A DNA stretch of 6,112 nt from Chlamydiota bacterium (GTDB lineage: Bacteria > Chlamydiota > Chlamydiia > Chlamydiales > Simkaniaceae), in the NCBI GenBank assembly GCA_029556005.1, contig JAKQGT010000323.1, positions 1-6,112 of the forward strand. Direction: 5' to 3'. A program made the position numbers and the translations under genes. The notes under the pieces were generated by a model. The model was not told the DNA's origin and searched no databases. It saw nothing but the letters and a program-made list of their open reading frames with translations. Each line of letters starts with the position of its first letter. Within the stretch, counting starts at the first letter, position 1. Shown piece by piece: positions 1-5,435 of the stretch.

Positions 1-1
1 C

Positions 2-268
2 ATTGCGCGCAATGTCGATTTCCATATGTCAGATAACTTGTACCGTTTACAAACATTTGTCGATTTAGCTTTAGGTGTTCGATGGGAAATGCTCATCCAT
101 CGATCCTACCGTCTCCGGTTTGATTTGGGGTGGGAGTCACATTATTTATTCCGTTTCAATCAGATTTTTGTTGCGACCTATCACCATGGGGCGACATCGG
201 ATTTCCCTGCAACCAAAGGGGATTTAACCCTATCGGGAATCGCTGTTCGAGGTCGATTTGAGTTTTAA
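2..268 (+). CDS. Outer-membrane porin, Legionella-type OMP (Lpg1974-like) family, C-terminal fragment
   Basis: This is the last 88 codons of a gene that enters from the left edge; the reading frame is open from base 2 and ends in TAA. An internal ATG at 26 is not a believable start because the homology with the next gene continues around it. The last 71 residues align without gaps to the end of the neighbouring porin, with 37 identities by my hand count. Both share the blocks FVDLALGVRWE / FIDLTLGIRWE, FD-GWE-H, FNQ-F and LTLSGI-RGR-EF. The alternating hydrophobic pattern and terminal phenylalanine are what outer-membrane beta-barrels use for BAM-dependent insertion. The likely role is a pore in the outer membrane. 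Only the final strands are visible, so family placement rests on the paralogue. Confidence 0.85.
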   Translation: MARNVDFHMSDNLYRLQTFVDLALGVRWEMLIHRSYRLRFDLGWESHYLFRFNQIFVATYHHGATSDFPATKGDLTLSGIAVRGRFEF

Positions 269-287
269 AAAGAGAAGATGATAAGAT

Positions 288-292
288 GAAGG
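288..292 (+). promoter_or_regulatory. Ribosome binding site of the second porin
   Basis: GAAGG lies 6 nt before the ATG at 299 and fixes the start of the 377-aa porin. The gap between the two porin genes is only 30 bp and holds no hairpin, so they are probably cotranscribed. Confidence 0.6.
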
Positions 293-298
293 TTAACT

Positions 299-1432
299 AT
301 GCGTAAAAAAATCTATTATCCCTTACTGACGTTGACATTACTTGCCTTCCCTTTTAGGGCATGGGCTTATCCTTCGTCTTCACAAAATGGGCATTCCGAT
401 GAAATCACTCCTTCTGTGGGCCCGATCCCCACGCACACAGTGGATTGCATTTTTGATGCAGAATTCCTGTGGTGGTATAGCAGCATGACCGACTTTTCCT
501 ATGCAATTAAAGGAGAAACGATCGGGACAGGAAGTCCCAATGTTAACACAAGTGTTTGGGCTCCCAAAGAAAAGCAGGAGTTCAATTGGGAGTGGGATCC
601 AGGTTTACGCGTGGGTTTGGGAGTTGTTACCAATCACGATGGATGGGATGTTTATTCAGAGTGGACCTATTTTTATAATAGCTTGTCGACGAGCTCAAGC
701 GTTCCTCCTTTCAATGACTCAAACTTAGGACCATTTACAAGCGTTCCTGTTGGGATCGAAGCATTCACATCCGCTTGGTTTCTGACCCCTAATGGAAACT
801 ATTTTTCAGGCATTCAATCTAAATATGCCCTGCTGTTTAATCAAATAGACTTACAACTTGGCCGTAACTATTGGATCAGCCGCTTTCTGTCACTGCGCCC
901 TTTTGTCGGTGTCAGAGGGTATTGGGGACGCCTCCACTTTAGTGTTCACGGAAACCGCCCCTTAAGAGCTGATTCTACATTTTTTGAGACAGGATCAACT
1001 TACAAGCAAAAATCCTGGGCCGTTGGCATCTTAACAGGGCTAAATACAGCCTGGCATTTCACATCAGATTGGAGTCTCTTTGGCCATGTTGCCGTTGCCC
1101 TTCCCTATGGGAAATATTGGATCCGTAGGAAGAGCTTTGAATTTCAAATAGATCAAAATGATGCTGTTGTGGGGAATATTTCTGTAACAACACGGGATAC
1201 GATCACCCAAACCCAACCCTTTATTGACCTTACTTTAGGGATTAGATGGGAAACAACCTTTAATGAGTGTTGTCGATTACTCTTTGATATCGGCTGGGAA
1301 AATCATTGTTTAGTCGATTTCAACCAACTTTTCCGGGGAACAGAACCTACGATTTCCCAAGCAGACTATCCTTCAACGAATGGAAACTTGACCCTCTCAG
1401 GTATTACAGCTCGAGGGCGGATAGAGTTTTAA
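299..1432 (+). CDS. Outer-membrane porin, Legionella-type OMP (Lpg1974-like) family
   Basis: This is a complete 377-aa secreted beta-barrel protein. Residues 1-23 form a signal peptide (MRKK, a hydrophobic core, then cleavage after AWA). The mature protein opens with a strand rich in aromatic residues (DAEFLWWYSSMTDFSYAI, about 53-70). A block near residue 100 reads WDPGLRVGLG followed by HDGWDVYSEWTYF, and a middle segment reads RPFVGVRGYWGR. These patterns are typical of the Legionella major outer-membrane protein family, which is expanded in Simkania- and Parachlamydia-type chlamydiae. The chain ends GRIEF, a C-terminal Phe as in barrel proteins. It probably forms a nutrient pore in a cell wall poor in peptidoglycan; substrate specificity is not readable. 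It follows a paralogue in the same direction. Its stop codon abuts a fold-back repeat that could also end the transcript. Confidence 0.85.
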   Translation: MRKKIYYPLLTLTLLAFPFRAWAYPSSSQNGHSDEITPSVGPIPTHTVDCIFDAEFLWWYSSMTDFSYAIKGETIGTGSPNVNTSVWAPKEKQEFNWEWDPGLRVGLGVVTNHDGWDVYSEWTYFYNSLSTSSSVPPFNDSNLGPFTSVPVGIEAFTSAWFLTPNGNYFSGIQSKYALLFNQIDLQLGRNYWISRFLSLRPFVGVRGYWGRLHFSVHGNRPLRADSTFFETGSTYKQKSWAVGILTGLNTAWHFTSDWSLFGHVAVALPYGKYWIRRKSFEFQIDQNDAVVGNISVTTRDTITQTQPFIDLTLGIRWETTFNECCRLLFDIGWENHCLVDFNQLFRGTEPTISQADYPSTNGNLTLSGITARGRIEF

Positions 1433-1594
1433 TACCAATTGTAAAAATTAAAATTACAAATTGGCTTGCAGATTTTTATGCAAAACTACGCTTGGAAATC
1501 GATACTAACCCTATGAGGGTTAGTGAGATTGAAAGTGTAGTTTTCCGAAAAAAGATCAAGATGAATTTGCAATTTTATTTGTGGAAATTGGTAT
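1432..1594. repeat. MITE-like fold-back element (163-bp imperfect palindrome)
   Basis: Nearly the whole 163 bp folds on itself around a centre near 1513. Paired blocks, outside to inside, are ATACCAATT (1432-1440) with AATTGGTAT (1586-1594); TAAAATTACAAATT (1449-1462) with its near complement at 1564-1577; AAAACTACGCTT (1482-1493) with 1533-1544; and ACTAACCCT (1504-1512) with AGGGTTAGT (1516-1524) around a 3-nt loop. If the element is taken as TACCAATT...AATTGGTA (1433-1593), it is flanked by TAA on both sides (1430-1432 and 1594-1596), like a 3-bp target duplication. No transposase frame lies inside, so it would be a non-autonomous element. It sits between convergent genes and could also serve both as a terminator. 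The palindrome is seen directly; mobility is inferred. Confidence 0.7.
1504..1524. terminator. Possible bidirectional terminator hairpin at the core of the fold-back element
   Basis: A perfect 9-bp stem (ACTAACCCT / AGGGTTAGT) with a 3-nt ATG loop lies between the convergent porin and exported-protein genes. No clean U-run follows directly on either strand, so it is not a classical intrinsic terminator. The much longer surrounding palindrome would strengthen the fold in RNA from either direction. Confidence 0.35.
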
Positions 1595-1604
1595 AATGTT
1601 TTCT

Positions 1605-2162
1605 TTATGGGGAAATCACTTCGCAACTTTCTAGAAAGGATTGAATTTTTTCTTCGAAAGGGAGAGGAGATGCATCTTCAGGATACTTGATGTTATAAGC
1701 GACCCGAAAAAGATCGTTTTTTCCTTGAACCACCTTCATTCCCATGGACTCTGTAAAGTTGTTATCGACTGCTTGTGTCTCTACGAGATAGTGAGGATTA
1801 CGGTAGTGGGCATATCCCACTTTGGTTCCCTTTTCTTCCGTAAAAGCCACTTCACTGCGGAAAATCTCTGAAGCAGAGAAAAGCATATCAATGGCAATTT
1901 TGTGCTTTCTCAAATAAAAATCTAACATTCCAGTTTGGTGGGGAATCACTTCAACCGTAATGATTTCATTCCAAGCCTCTAGAGTTTCATTCTGAGGGAT
2001 ATACTCCACCATTTTTCCATTAGGTGTTTTCCAAATCTCTTGAAAGGTCGGAGGAATAGGGATTTTAAAGGAGCTTTCGCGAGAGGGCTTAAGAGGGAAG
2101 AGGAGGACGATATCAGCAAAAAGGAGACAGGGGAGAAAAAGGAAGGATAAAAATGTTTTCAT
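1605..2162 (-). CDS. Small exported protein of unknown function
   Basis: I do not recognise this 185-aa protein. It starts with a signal peptide (MKTFLSFLFLPCLLFA, residues 1-16, with likely cleavage before Asp17). Cys12 follows a proline, so this does not look like a lipobox. The mature part has no further membrane segment and is a mixed alpha/beta chain. One block, YIPQNETLEAW followed by NEIITVEV (about 54-72), resembles a phrase I know loosely from other secreted hypothetical proteins; I give it no function. It would act in the periplasm or beyond. Its ATG overlaps the TGA of the upstream exonuclease gene (ATGA, 2159-2162), which suggests cotranscription and translational coupling, as no strong Shine-Dalgarno is visible. 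It converges with the porin genes across the fold-back element. Confidence 0.8.
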   Translation of the reverse strand: MKTFLSFLFLPCLLFADIVLLFPLKPSRESSFKIPIPPTFQEIWKTPNGKMVEYIPQNETLEAWNEIITVEVIPHQTGMLDFYLRKHKIAIDMLFSASEIFRSEVAFTEEKGTKVGYAHYRNPHYLVETQAVDNNFTESMGMKVVQGKNDLFRVAYNIKYPEDASPLPFEEKIQSFLESCEVISP

Positions 2163-2857
2163 GTGGGGAGCATCCCGAGAGCTGCAAAGGCTTCTTTGAG
2201 CTCTCCATTATCTGGTTTATCTAAAGCGCCGTTTTCATGGAGCCAACGGACATAACCAGGGGGAATCTCTTTAAGAGGTTTTCCCCGGTGTTTCCCAAAG
2301 GGCATTTGGCGCAGCGTTTGTTTTTGATTCATGAGTTCCAGGATCTCTTCCATTTTTAGATCATCCACCATTTCAGAGAAGACTTTATGGAGAATGATCA
2401 CATCATCAAGGGCTCGGTGAGCTGTGTTAGCGGGAATCCCATGATACTCACGTAAGTGTTGCAAGGAGTGTCTCGGAAGGTCTGGACGGTATTTACGAGC
2501 AAACTTCAAGGAGTCGATATAGGGCCAATCGGGGAGGAGAACCTGATGACGTTGGAATTCATACTCGAGAAAAGGTTTATCAAAGGCATCGTTATTATGG
2601 GCAATAAGAACGACATCTTCCGAGCAAAAAGCTGTAAATTGTGCTCCTACCTCTGCAAAAGTTGGGGCCTCTTGCACCATGGCATCGGTGATATTATGGA
2701 TGGCACTGGCATCGGGTGGGATCGGGCACTGCGGATTAATCAGGCTATGAAAGGTCTTCCCTCTTTCCGGATCGTAGGCAGCAATCTCAATGATGCGATC
2801 CTTATCTGGCTTGACACCCGTTGTTTCTGTATCATAAAAAATCGGTCGTTTTGGCAT
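2159..2857 (-). CDS. dnaQ: DnaQ-like 3'-5' exonuclease (DEDDh) with C-terminal DUF3820-like module
   Basis: This 232-aa protein is a DEDDh exonuclease of the DNA polymerase III epsilon type. Exo I is DTET (Asp9, Glu11), Exo II is HNNDAFD (Asp93), and Exo III is HRALDD (His147, Asp152), so all metal-binding acids and the general base are present. Residues about 182-226 (MPFGKHRGKPLKEIPPGYV then RWL) match the small DUF3820 module that follows the nuclease in some chlamydial DnaQ-type proteins. It probably trims 3' ends in replication proofreading or repair; with no polymerase-binding tail recognised, a stand-alone repair nuclease is equally possible. I chose the ATG at 2857 because the motif-bearing sequence starts there; an in-frame TTG at 2893 would add 12 residues. 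The gene symbol is by family and may not mean the replicative proofreader. Confidence 0.88.
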   Translation of the reverse strand: MPKRPIFYDTETTGVKPDKDRIIEIAAYDPERGKTFHSLINPQCPIPPDASAIHNITDAMVQEAPTFAEVGAQFTAFCSEDVVLIAHNNDAFDKPFLEYEFQRHQVLLPDWPYIDSLKFARKYRPDLPRHSLQHLREYHGIPANTAHRALDDVIILHKVFSEMVDDLKMEEILELMNQKQTLRQMPFGKHRGKPLKEIPPGYVRWLHENGALDKPDNGELKEAFAALGMLPT

Positions 2858-2864
2858 GCATACC

Positions 2865-2893
2865 ACTATGAAGGATCGATTAAAAATTGTCAA
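2865..2893 (-). promoter_or_regulatory. Candidate promoter in front of the exonuclease gene
   Basis: On the minus strand a perfect TTGACA (2893-2888) is followed after 17 bp by CATAGT (2870-2865), four of six matches to the -10 consensus. Transcription would then begin almost at the ATG at 2857, giving a nearly leaderless mRNA. The TTG of this -35 box is also the alternative start codon of the longer frame. An outward TATAAC at the end of the neighbouring inverted repeat (2913-2908) is a rival -10 box. Confidence 0.35.
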
Positions 2894-2908
2894 AATCCCC
2901 TTTTTTCG

Positions 2909-3000
2909 TTATAGTCAAACCACTTTAAAAGTTGGATTTTCGGCTGCGCCAAAGCACCGTAATTTGCCTAAAACCAACTTTTAAAGTGGTTTGAGTATAA
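2909..3000. repeat. Inverted repeat with 27-nt arms between divergent genes
   Basis: The left arm (2909-2935, starting TTATAGTCAAACC) and right arm (2974-3000, ending GGTTTGAGTATAA) are reverse complements at 26 of 27 positions. Pairing extends inward with one bulged base (TTTT 2937-2940 with AAAA 2970-2973, and GG 2942-2943 with CC 2967-2968), leaving a loop of about 23 nt that itself holds a small GGC/GCC hairpin. It fills most of the gap between the minus-strand exonuclease and the plus-strand lipoprotein. Both ends carry outward TATAA sequences. It could be an operator or bidirectional promoter, or a dispersed genomic repeat; a single window cannot tell which. Confidence 0.7.
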
Positions 3001-3001
3001 G
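2996..3001 (+). promoter_or_regulatory. Candidate -10 box for the lipoprotein gene
   Basis: TATAAG (five of six to TATAAT) lies at the outer end of the right repeat arm. A start about 7 nt downstream would give a leader of roughly 22 nt containing the GAGAAGA ribosome site (3021-3027) before the ATG at 3030. No good -35 match exists at 16-19 bp spacing; chlamydial promoters often tolerate weak -35 boxes. The mirror box on the other arm is TATAAC (2913-2908, minus strand). Confidence 0.3.
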
Positions 3002-3029
3002 ATCATTCCTTTTAAACATAGAGAAGAAT

Positions 3030-3191
3030 ATGCGCATTACTCTGATAACCTTGATGTTAACTTTATCTCTTTGTGGTTGTTATCAAATCTCTTCGAATGG
3101 AGATGAGGATCTTCGAACAGTTCCTGTCACGAATAATCCTAACATCACACCCCAAAGAAGCATGGGCGCTCCCACAGCGATGCCCTATTGA
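3030..3191 (+). CDS. Small predicted lipoprotein of unknown function
   Basis: This 53-aa protein has a lipoprotein signal: Arg2, a hydrophobic run, then LSLCGC, with Cys17 as the probable lipidated residue after Gly16. The mature part would be only 37 residues, polar and rich in Asn, Pro and Thr, without recognisable fold, and ends APTAMPY. I chose ATG 3030, which has GAGAAGA just upstream; an in-frame TTG at 2991 would put 13 residues in front of the signal sequence and lies inside the inverted repeat. It would sit in a membrane facing the periplasm. It lies 52 bp before pdhA in the same direction, so read-through into the pdh operon is possible, but no functional link is apparent. No family is recognised; very small lipoproteins are often clade-specific. 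Confidence 0.65.
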   Translation: MRITLITLMLTLSLCGCYQISSNGDEDLRTVPVTNNPNITPQRSMGAPTAMPY

Positions 3192-3222
3192 CTTAGGTCA
3201 ATGGATACGTTAAGTTGAGGTC

Positions 3223-3230
3223 AAGAGGGG
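3223..3230 (+). promoter_or_regulatory. Probable ribosome binding site of pdhA
   Basis: AAGAGGGG is the only purine-rich site before the ATG at 3244. Its 13-nt spacing is longer than usual. No alternative start codon fits the homology better, because the frame is closed by TAA at 3211-3213 and the next Met is residue 37. Confidence 0.4.
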
Positions 3231-3243
3231 TAATCAATACAGT

Positions 3244-4272
3244 ATGACCAAAAAAACCGTTCACCATGTCAAATATGACTTTTTCGAAAGTCATAGCAAT
3301 GAAGTCCTTAAGCAGCTTGGAAAAGAAAGCCTTCTTCTAGCTCTCAAAGAGATGCTCCTGATTAGGCACTTTGAACTCCGCGCTGAGTCGGCCTACCAAC
3401 AGGGGAAGGTGGGAGGATTTTTCCATGCTTATATGGGGCAGGAAGCGATCCAAACAGCAGCCGTTCATGCGATGGGATGGGAAAGTAACTGGTGGATCAC
3501 CACTTATCGCTGTCATGCCCTTGCCATGCTTTTAGGGGCCACTCCTAATGAAATGATGGCAGAGCTTTATGGAAAAGAGACGGGGAATGCTCGGGGACGC
3601 GGAGGGTCTATGCACCTTTACGCCGATCGGATGCTGGGAGGTTTTGGGATTGTTGGAGGTCACCTTCCGATTGCAACAGGAGCTGGCTTTTCCCTAAAAT
3701 ACCAAAAACAAGAGGGCGTTTCTGTCTGTTTTTTGGGAGATGGCGCTTTTGTGCAAGGGGCTGTTCATGAATCTCTTAATTTAGCCTCTCTGTGGAATCT
3801 TCCCTGTATTTATGTCATTGAGAACAACCAGTGGGGGATGGGAACAGCGGTTAAACGCGCGGTTTGTGTCCAACCCATTGCCACCCACTTTGCTCAAGCT
3901 TATGGGATCAAAGCCTATACCTTAGATGGAATGGATTTCTTTAACTGTTATGCAGGGTTTTCTCATGTCTATGATGAGGTACGAAAAACAGGGCGCCCCG
4001 TCCTTATGGAAGTTGTGACAGAACGTTTCCGAGGGCACTCGATTTCCGATCCCGCTCTCTACCGCTCCAAAGCAGAGCTTGAAGAGGCCAAAGCGCGCGA
4101 TCCGATCCCTCTTTTAGCCCATGCCCTAATGAAACAAAAATTCCTCACCGAACAAACTTACGAAGCTATTGAGAAAGAGCAAAAAGAAGTCATCATTGCT
4201 TCTATGAAATTTGCAGAGGAAAGCCCCTTACCTGCGCTCACCACATTAGAAGAGGATGTATTTGCCCCATGA
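3244..4272 (+). CDS. pdhA: Pyruvate dehydrogenase E1 component, alpha subunit
   Basis: This 342-aa protein is the alpha chain of the heterotetrameric E1, which uses thiamine diphosphate to decarboxylate pyruvate and reductively acetylate the lipoyl group of E2 in the cytoplasm. The cofactor motif is intact: GDG at 165-167 and NN at 194-195, spanning GDGAFVQGAVHESLNLASLW. Other family marks are HAYMGQEA (61-68), TTYRCHA (86-92), the RGRGGSMH loop (117-124) and RFRGHSISDP (261-270), which corresponds to the active-site loop phosphorylated in eukaryotic E1; regulation by phosphorylation is not implied here. Length is normal for the family. It heads the operon with pdhB and pdhC. Related branched-chain 2-oxoacid or acetoin E1 subunits are the alternatives, but the high similarity of the partner pdhB to pyruvate-type E1-beta favours pyruvate. 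Confidence 0.95.
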   Translation: MTKKTVHHVKYDFFESHSNEVLKQLGKESLLLALKEMLLIRHFELRAESAYQQGKVGGFFHAYMGQEAIQTAAVHAMGWESNWWITTYRCHALAMLLGATPNEMMAELYGKETGNARGRGGSMHLYADRMLGGFGIVGGHLPIATGAGFSLKYQKQEGVSVCFLGDGAFVQGAVHESLNLASLWNLPCIYVIENNQWGMGTAVKRAVCVQPIATHFAQAYGIKAYTLDGMDFFNCYAGFSHVYDEVRKTGRPVLMEVVTERFRGHSISDPALYRSKAELEEAKARDPIPLLAHALMKQKFLTEQTYEAIEKEQKEVIIASMKFAEESPLPALTTLEEDVFAP

Positions 4273-4436
4273 CGTTGCCCCTATCCCTAAACTTAATGAT
4301 TTTTTCTTTTTTTCTTTTCTTCATCTTTTTACAGCTCTATTTTTCACCCTTGTCTTTTGGACAATGTGTTCAAATAGAGCTGCAAAAATCTGTAAGAAAA
4401 TCTATAAAAATTAAAAACAATTCATTTTATGGATAG
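4269..4436 (+). CDS. Possible 55-aa membrane micro-ORF between pdhA and pdhB
   Basis: A frame of 55 codons begins at ATG 4269, overlapping the pdhA TGA as ATGA, and ends at TAG 4434-4436 inside the pdhB start region. The product would start MTLPLSLNLMIF, carry a strongly hydrophobic segment (about residues 9-30, rich in Phe and Leu, ending SPLSFGQC), and finish with a basic tail (QKSVRKSIKIKNN). That looks like a signal peptide or single membrane helix with the tail outside or inside. An AGAGGA site lies 12 nt upstream, which is weak. Against it, the hydrophobic run comes from a pyrimidine tract that gives Phe and Leu by chance, a long hairpin occupies the middle, and I recognise no family. 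It should be treated as a candidate only. Confidence 0.3.
   Translation: MTLPLSLNLMIFSFFLFFIFLQLYFSPLSFGQCVQIELQKSVRKSIKIKNNSFYG
4300..4330 (+). other. Pyrimidine-rich tract after pdhA
   Basis: From 4300 to 4322 the plus strand is all T and C with long T-runs (TTTTTTCTTTTTTTCTTTTC), continuing after a single A to 4330. It begins 27 nt after the pdhA stop. No strong hairpin precedes it, so it is not a standard intrinsic terminator, but it could cause pausing or partial termination. Confidence 0.5.
4326..4388 (+). promoter_or_regulatory. Long imperfect hairpin between pdhA and pdhB
   Basis: The stem runs from outside to inside as TTTTT (4326-4330) with AAAAA (4384-4388), CAGCTCTATTT (4332-4342) with AAATAGAGCTG (4372-4382), CAC (4345-4347) with GTG (4366-4368), and TTGTC (4350-4354) with GACAA (4360-4364) around a 5-nt loop. 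The outer part is 16 of 17 paired. It lacks a following U-run on the plus strand. It may be an attenuator, an RNA-processing site or a 3' stabiliser setting the ratio of E1-alpha to E1-beta. Confidence 0.5.
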
Positions 4437-4440
4437 GGGC

Positions 4441-5418
4441 ATGCAAAACATAGAAATGCGCGAGGCGATTCGGCAGGCCATTGATGAAGAGATGGAACGG
4501 GATGAAAGGGTTTATCTCATGGGAGAAGAGGTTGCCGAGTATAACGGTGCCTACAAAGTCTCTAAAGGACTCTTGGACAAGTGGGGACCTACTCGCATTA
4601 TCGATACCCCCATTGCAGAAAATGGATTTGCAGGTTTGAGCATTGGAGCAGCGATGACGGGCCTCCGCCCGATTGTCGAGTTCATGAGTTTTAATTTCTC
4701 TTTTGTTGCCTTTGATCAGCTCGTATCCAATGCATGCAAAATGTATTACATGTCAGGGAACCGTTTTTCGGTCCCCATTGTTTTTCGGGGCCCCAATGGA
4801 GCTGCCGCCCAAGTCTCTTGTCAACACTCCCATTGCGTCGAAGCCATTTACGGGAATCTGCCTGGCTTTATTATTCTAGCTCCCAGCAATCCCTATGATG
4901 CAAAAGGACTCCTCAAAGCGGCGATTCGGAACAATAACCCTGTCCTTTTTTTGGAAAATGAGCTCGACTATGGGATGAAAATGGAAATTCCGACTGAAGA
5001 ATATCTGGTTCCGATTGGGAAAGCCAAAGTCATCCGAGAAGGAAAACATCTCACACTCATTTCCCATAGCCGGATGCTCCATCACTGCAAAATAGTTGCT
5101 GAAAGTTATGCGAAGAAGGGGATTGAAATCGAAGTCATTGACCTGCGTACCATTAAGCCCCTAGATATGGGGACTATTGCGGAGTCGGTGCGTAAAACCC
5201 ATTTTTGTGTCTTGGTAGAAGAAGGACATATTTTTGCAGGCATTTCTGCTGAAATAGGCTTTCAAATTCAAGAGCAATGCTTCGACTTTTTAGACGCCCC
5301 CCTTAAGCGGGTTTGCCAAAGGGAAACACCCCTCCCTTATTCAAAAGAAATCGAACGGGCCTCGCAACCTAATCCTGAACGGATCAGTGCTGCCATTGAT
5401 GAGACCCTGCACCTGTAA
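4441..5418 (+). CDS. pdhB: Pyruvate dehydrogenase E1 component, beta subunit
   Basis: This 325-aa protein is the beta chain that completes the E1 active site with PdhA. It resembles mitochondrial-type E1-beta along its whole length: LMGEEVAEYNGAYKVSKGL, then RIIDTPIAENGFAG with Glu60, the residue that activates the thiamine ring in this family, IVEFMSFNF, VFRGPNGAAAQVSCQHS with the conserved His, NNPVLFLENELDYG, and EVIDLRTIKPLD in the C-terminal domain that helps bind E2. I chose the ATG at 4441 because MQNIEMREAIRQAIDEE aligns with the usual mature N-terminus and GGATAGG precedes it; an ATG at 4429 would add four residues but has no ribosome site. It lies 168 bp after pdhA and 17 bp before pdhC. 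The wide gap upstream is unusual for an alpha-beta pair. Confidence 0.93.
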   Translation: MQNIEMREAIRQAIDEEMERDERVYLMGEEVAEYNGAYKVSKGLLDKWGPTRIIDTPIAENGFAGLSIGAAMTGLRPIVEFMSFNFSFVAFDQLVSNACKMYYMSGNRFSVPIVFRGPNGAAAQVSCQHSHCVEAIYGNLPGFIILAPSNPYDAKGLLKAAIRNNNPVLFLENELDYGMKMEIPTEEYLVPIGKAKVIREGKHLTLISHSRMLHHCKIVAESYAKKGIEIEVIDLRTIKPLDMGTIAESVRKTHFCVLVEEGHIFAGISAEIGFQIQEQCFDFLDAPLKRVCQRETPLPYSKEIERASQPNPERISAAIDETLHL

Positions 5419-5420
5419 CT

Positions 5421-5424
5421 GGAG
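5421..5424 (+). promoter_or_regulatory. Ribosome binding site of pdhC
   Basis: GGAG lies 11 nt before the ATG at 5436, within the 17-bp gap after pdhB. It supports this start over the internal Met codons at residues 7 and 14, which would cut into the lipoyl domain. Confidence 0.5.
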
Positions 5425-5435
5425 ACTAAAAGCTC

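Noticed and set aside
501..728. 75-codon plus-strand frame inside the second porin
   Set aside because: It lies out of frame within a well-supported porin gene with signal peptide and family motifs; it is a shadow.
1306..1596. 96-codon plus-strand frame across the porin end and the fold-back element
   Set aside because: It overlaps the porin in another frame and then reads through a palindrome; there is no ribosome site and no recognisable protein.
1605..2162. Lipoprotein reading of the exported protein at Cys12
   Set aside because: The residues before Cys12 are FLP, and proline at -1 does not fit a lipobox; ordinary signal peptidase cleavage after Ala16 is more likely.
2456..2914. 152-codon plus-strand frame opposite the exonuclease gene
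   Set aside because: The minus strand here encodes all three exonuclease motifs; the antisense frame has no family resemblance.
2991..3029. TTG start for the lipoprotein, adding 13 residues
   Set aside because: It would place a polar extension before the signal sequence and lies in the inverted repeat; ATG 3030 has a ribosome site and a normal signal start.
3188..3216. TTGACT followed 17 bp later by TAAGTT as a pdhA promoter
   Set aside because: The -10 part matches only three of six positions, too weak to call.
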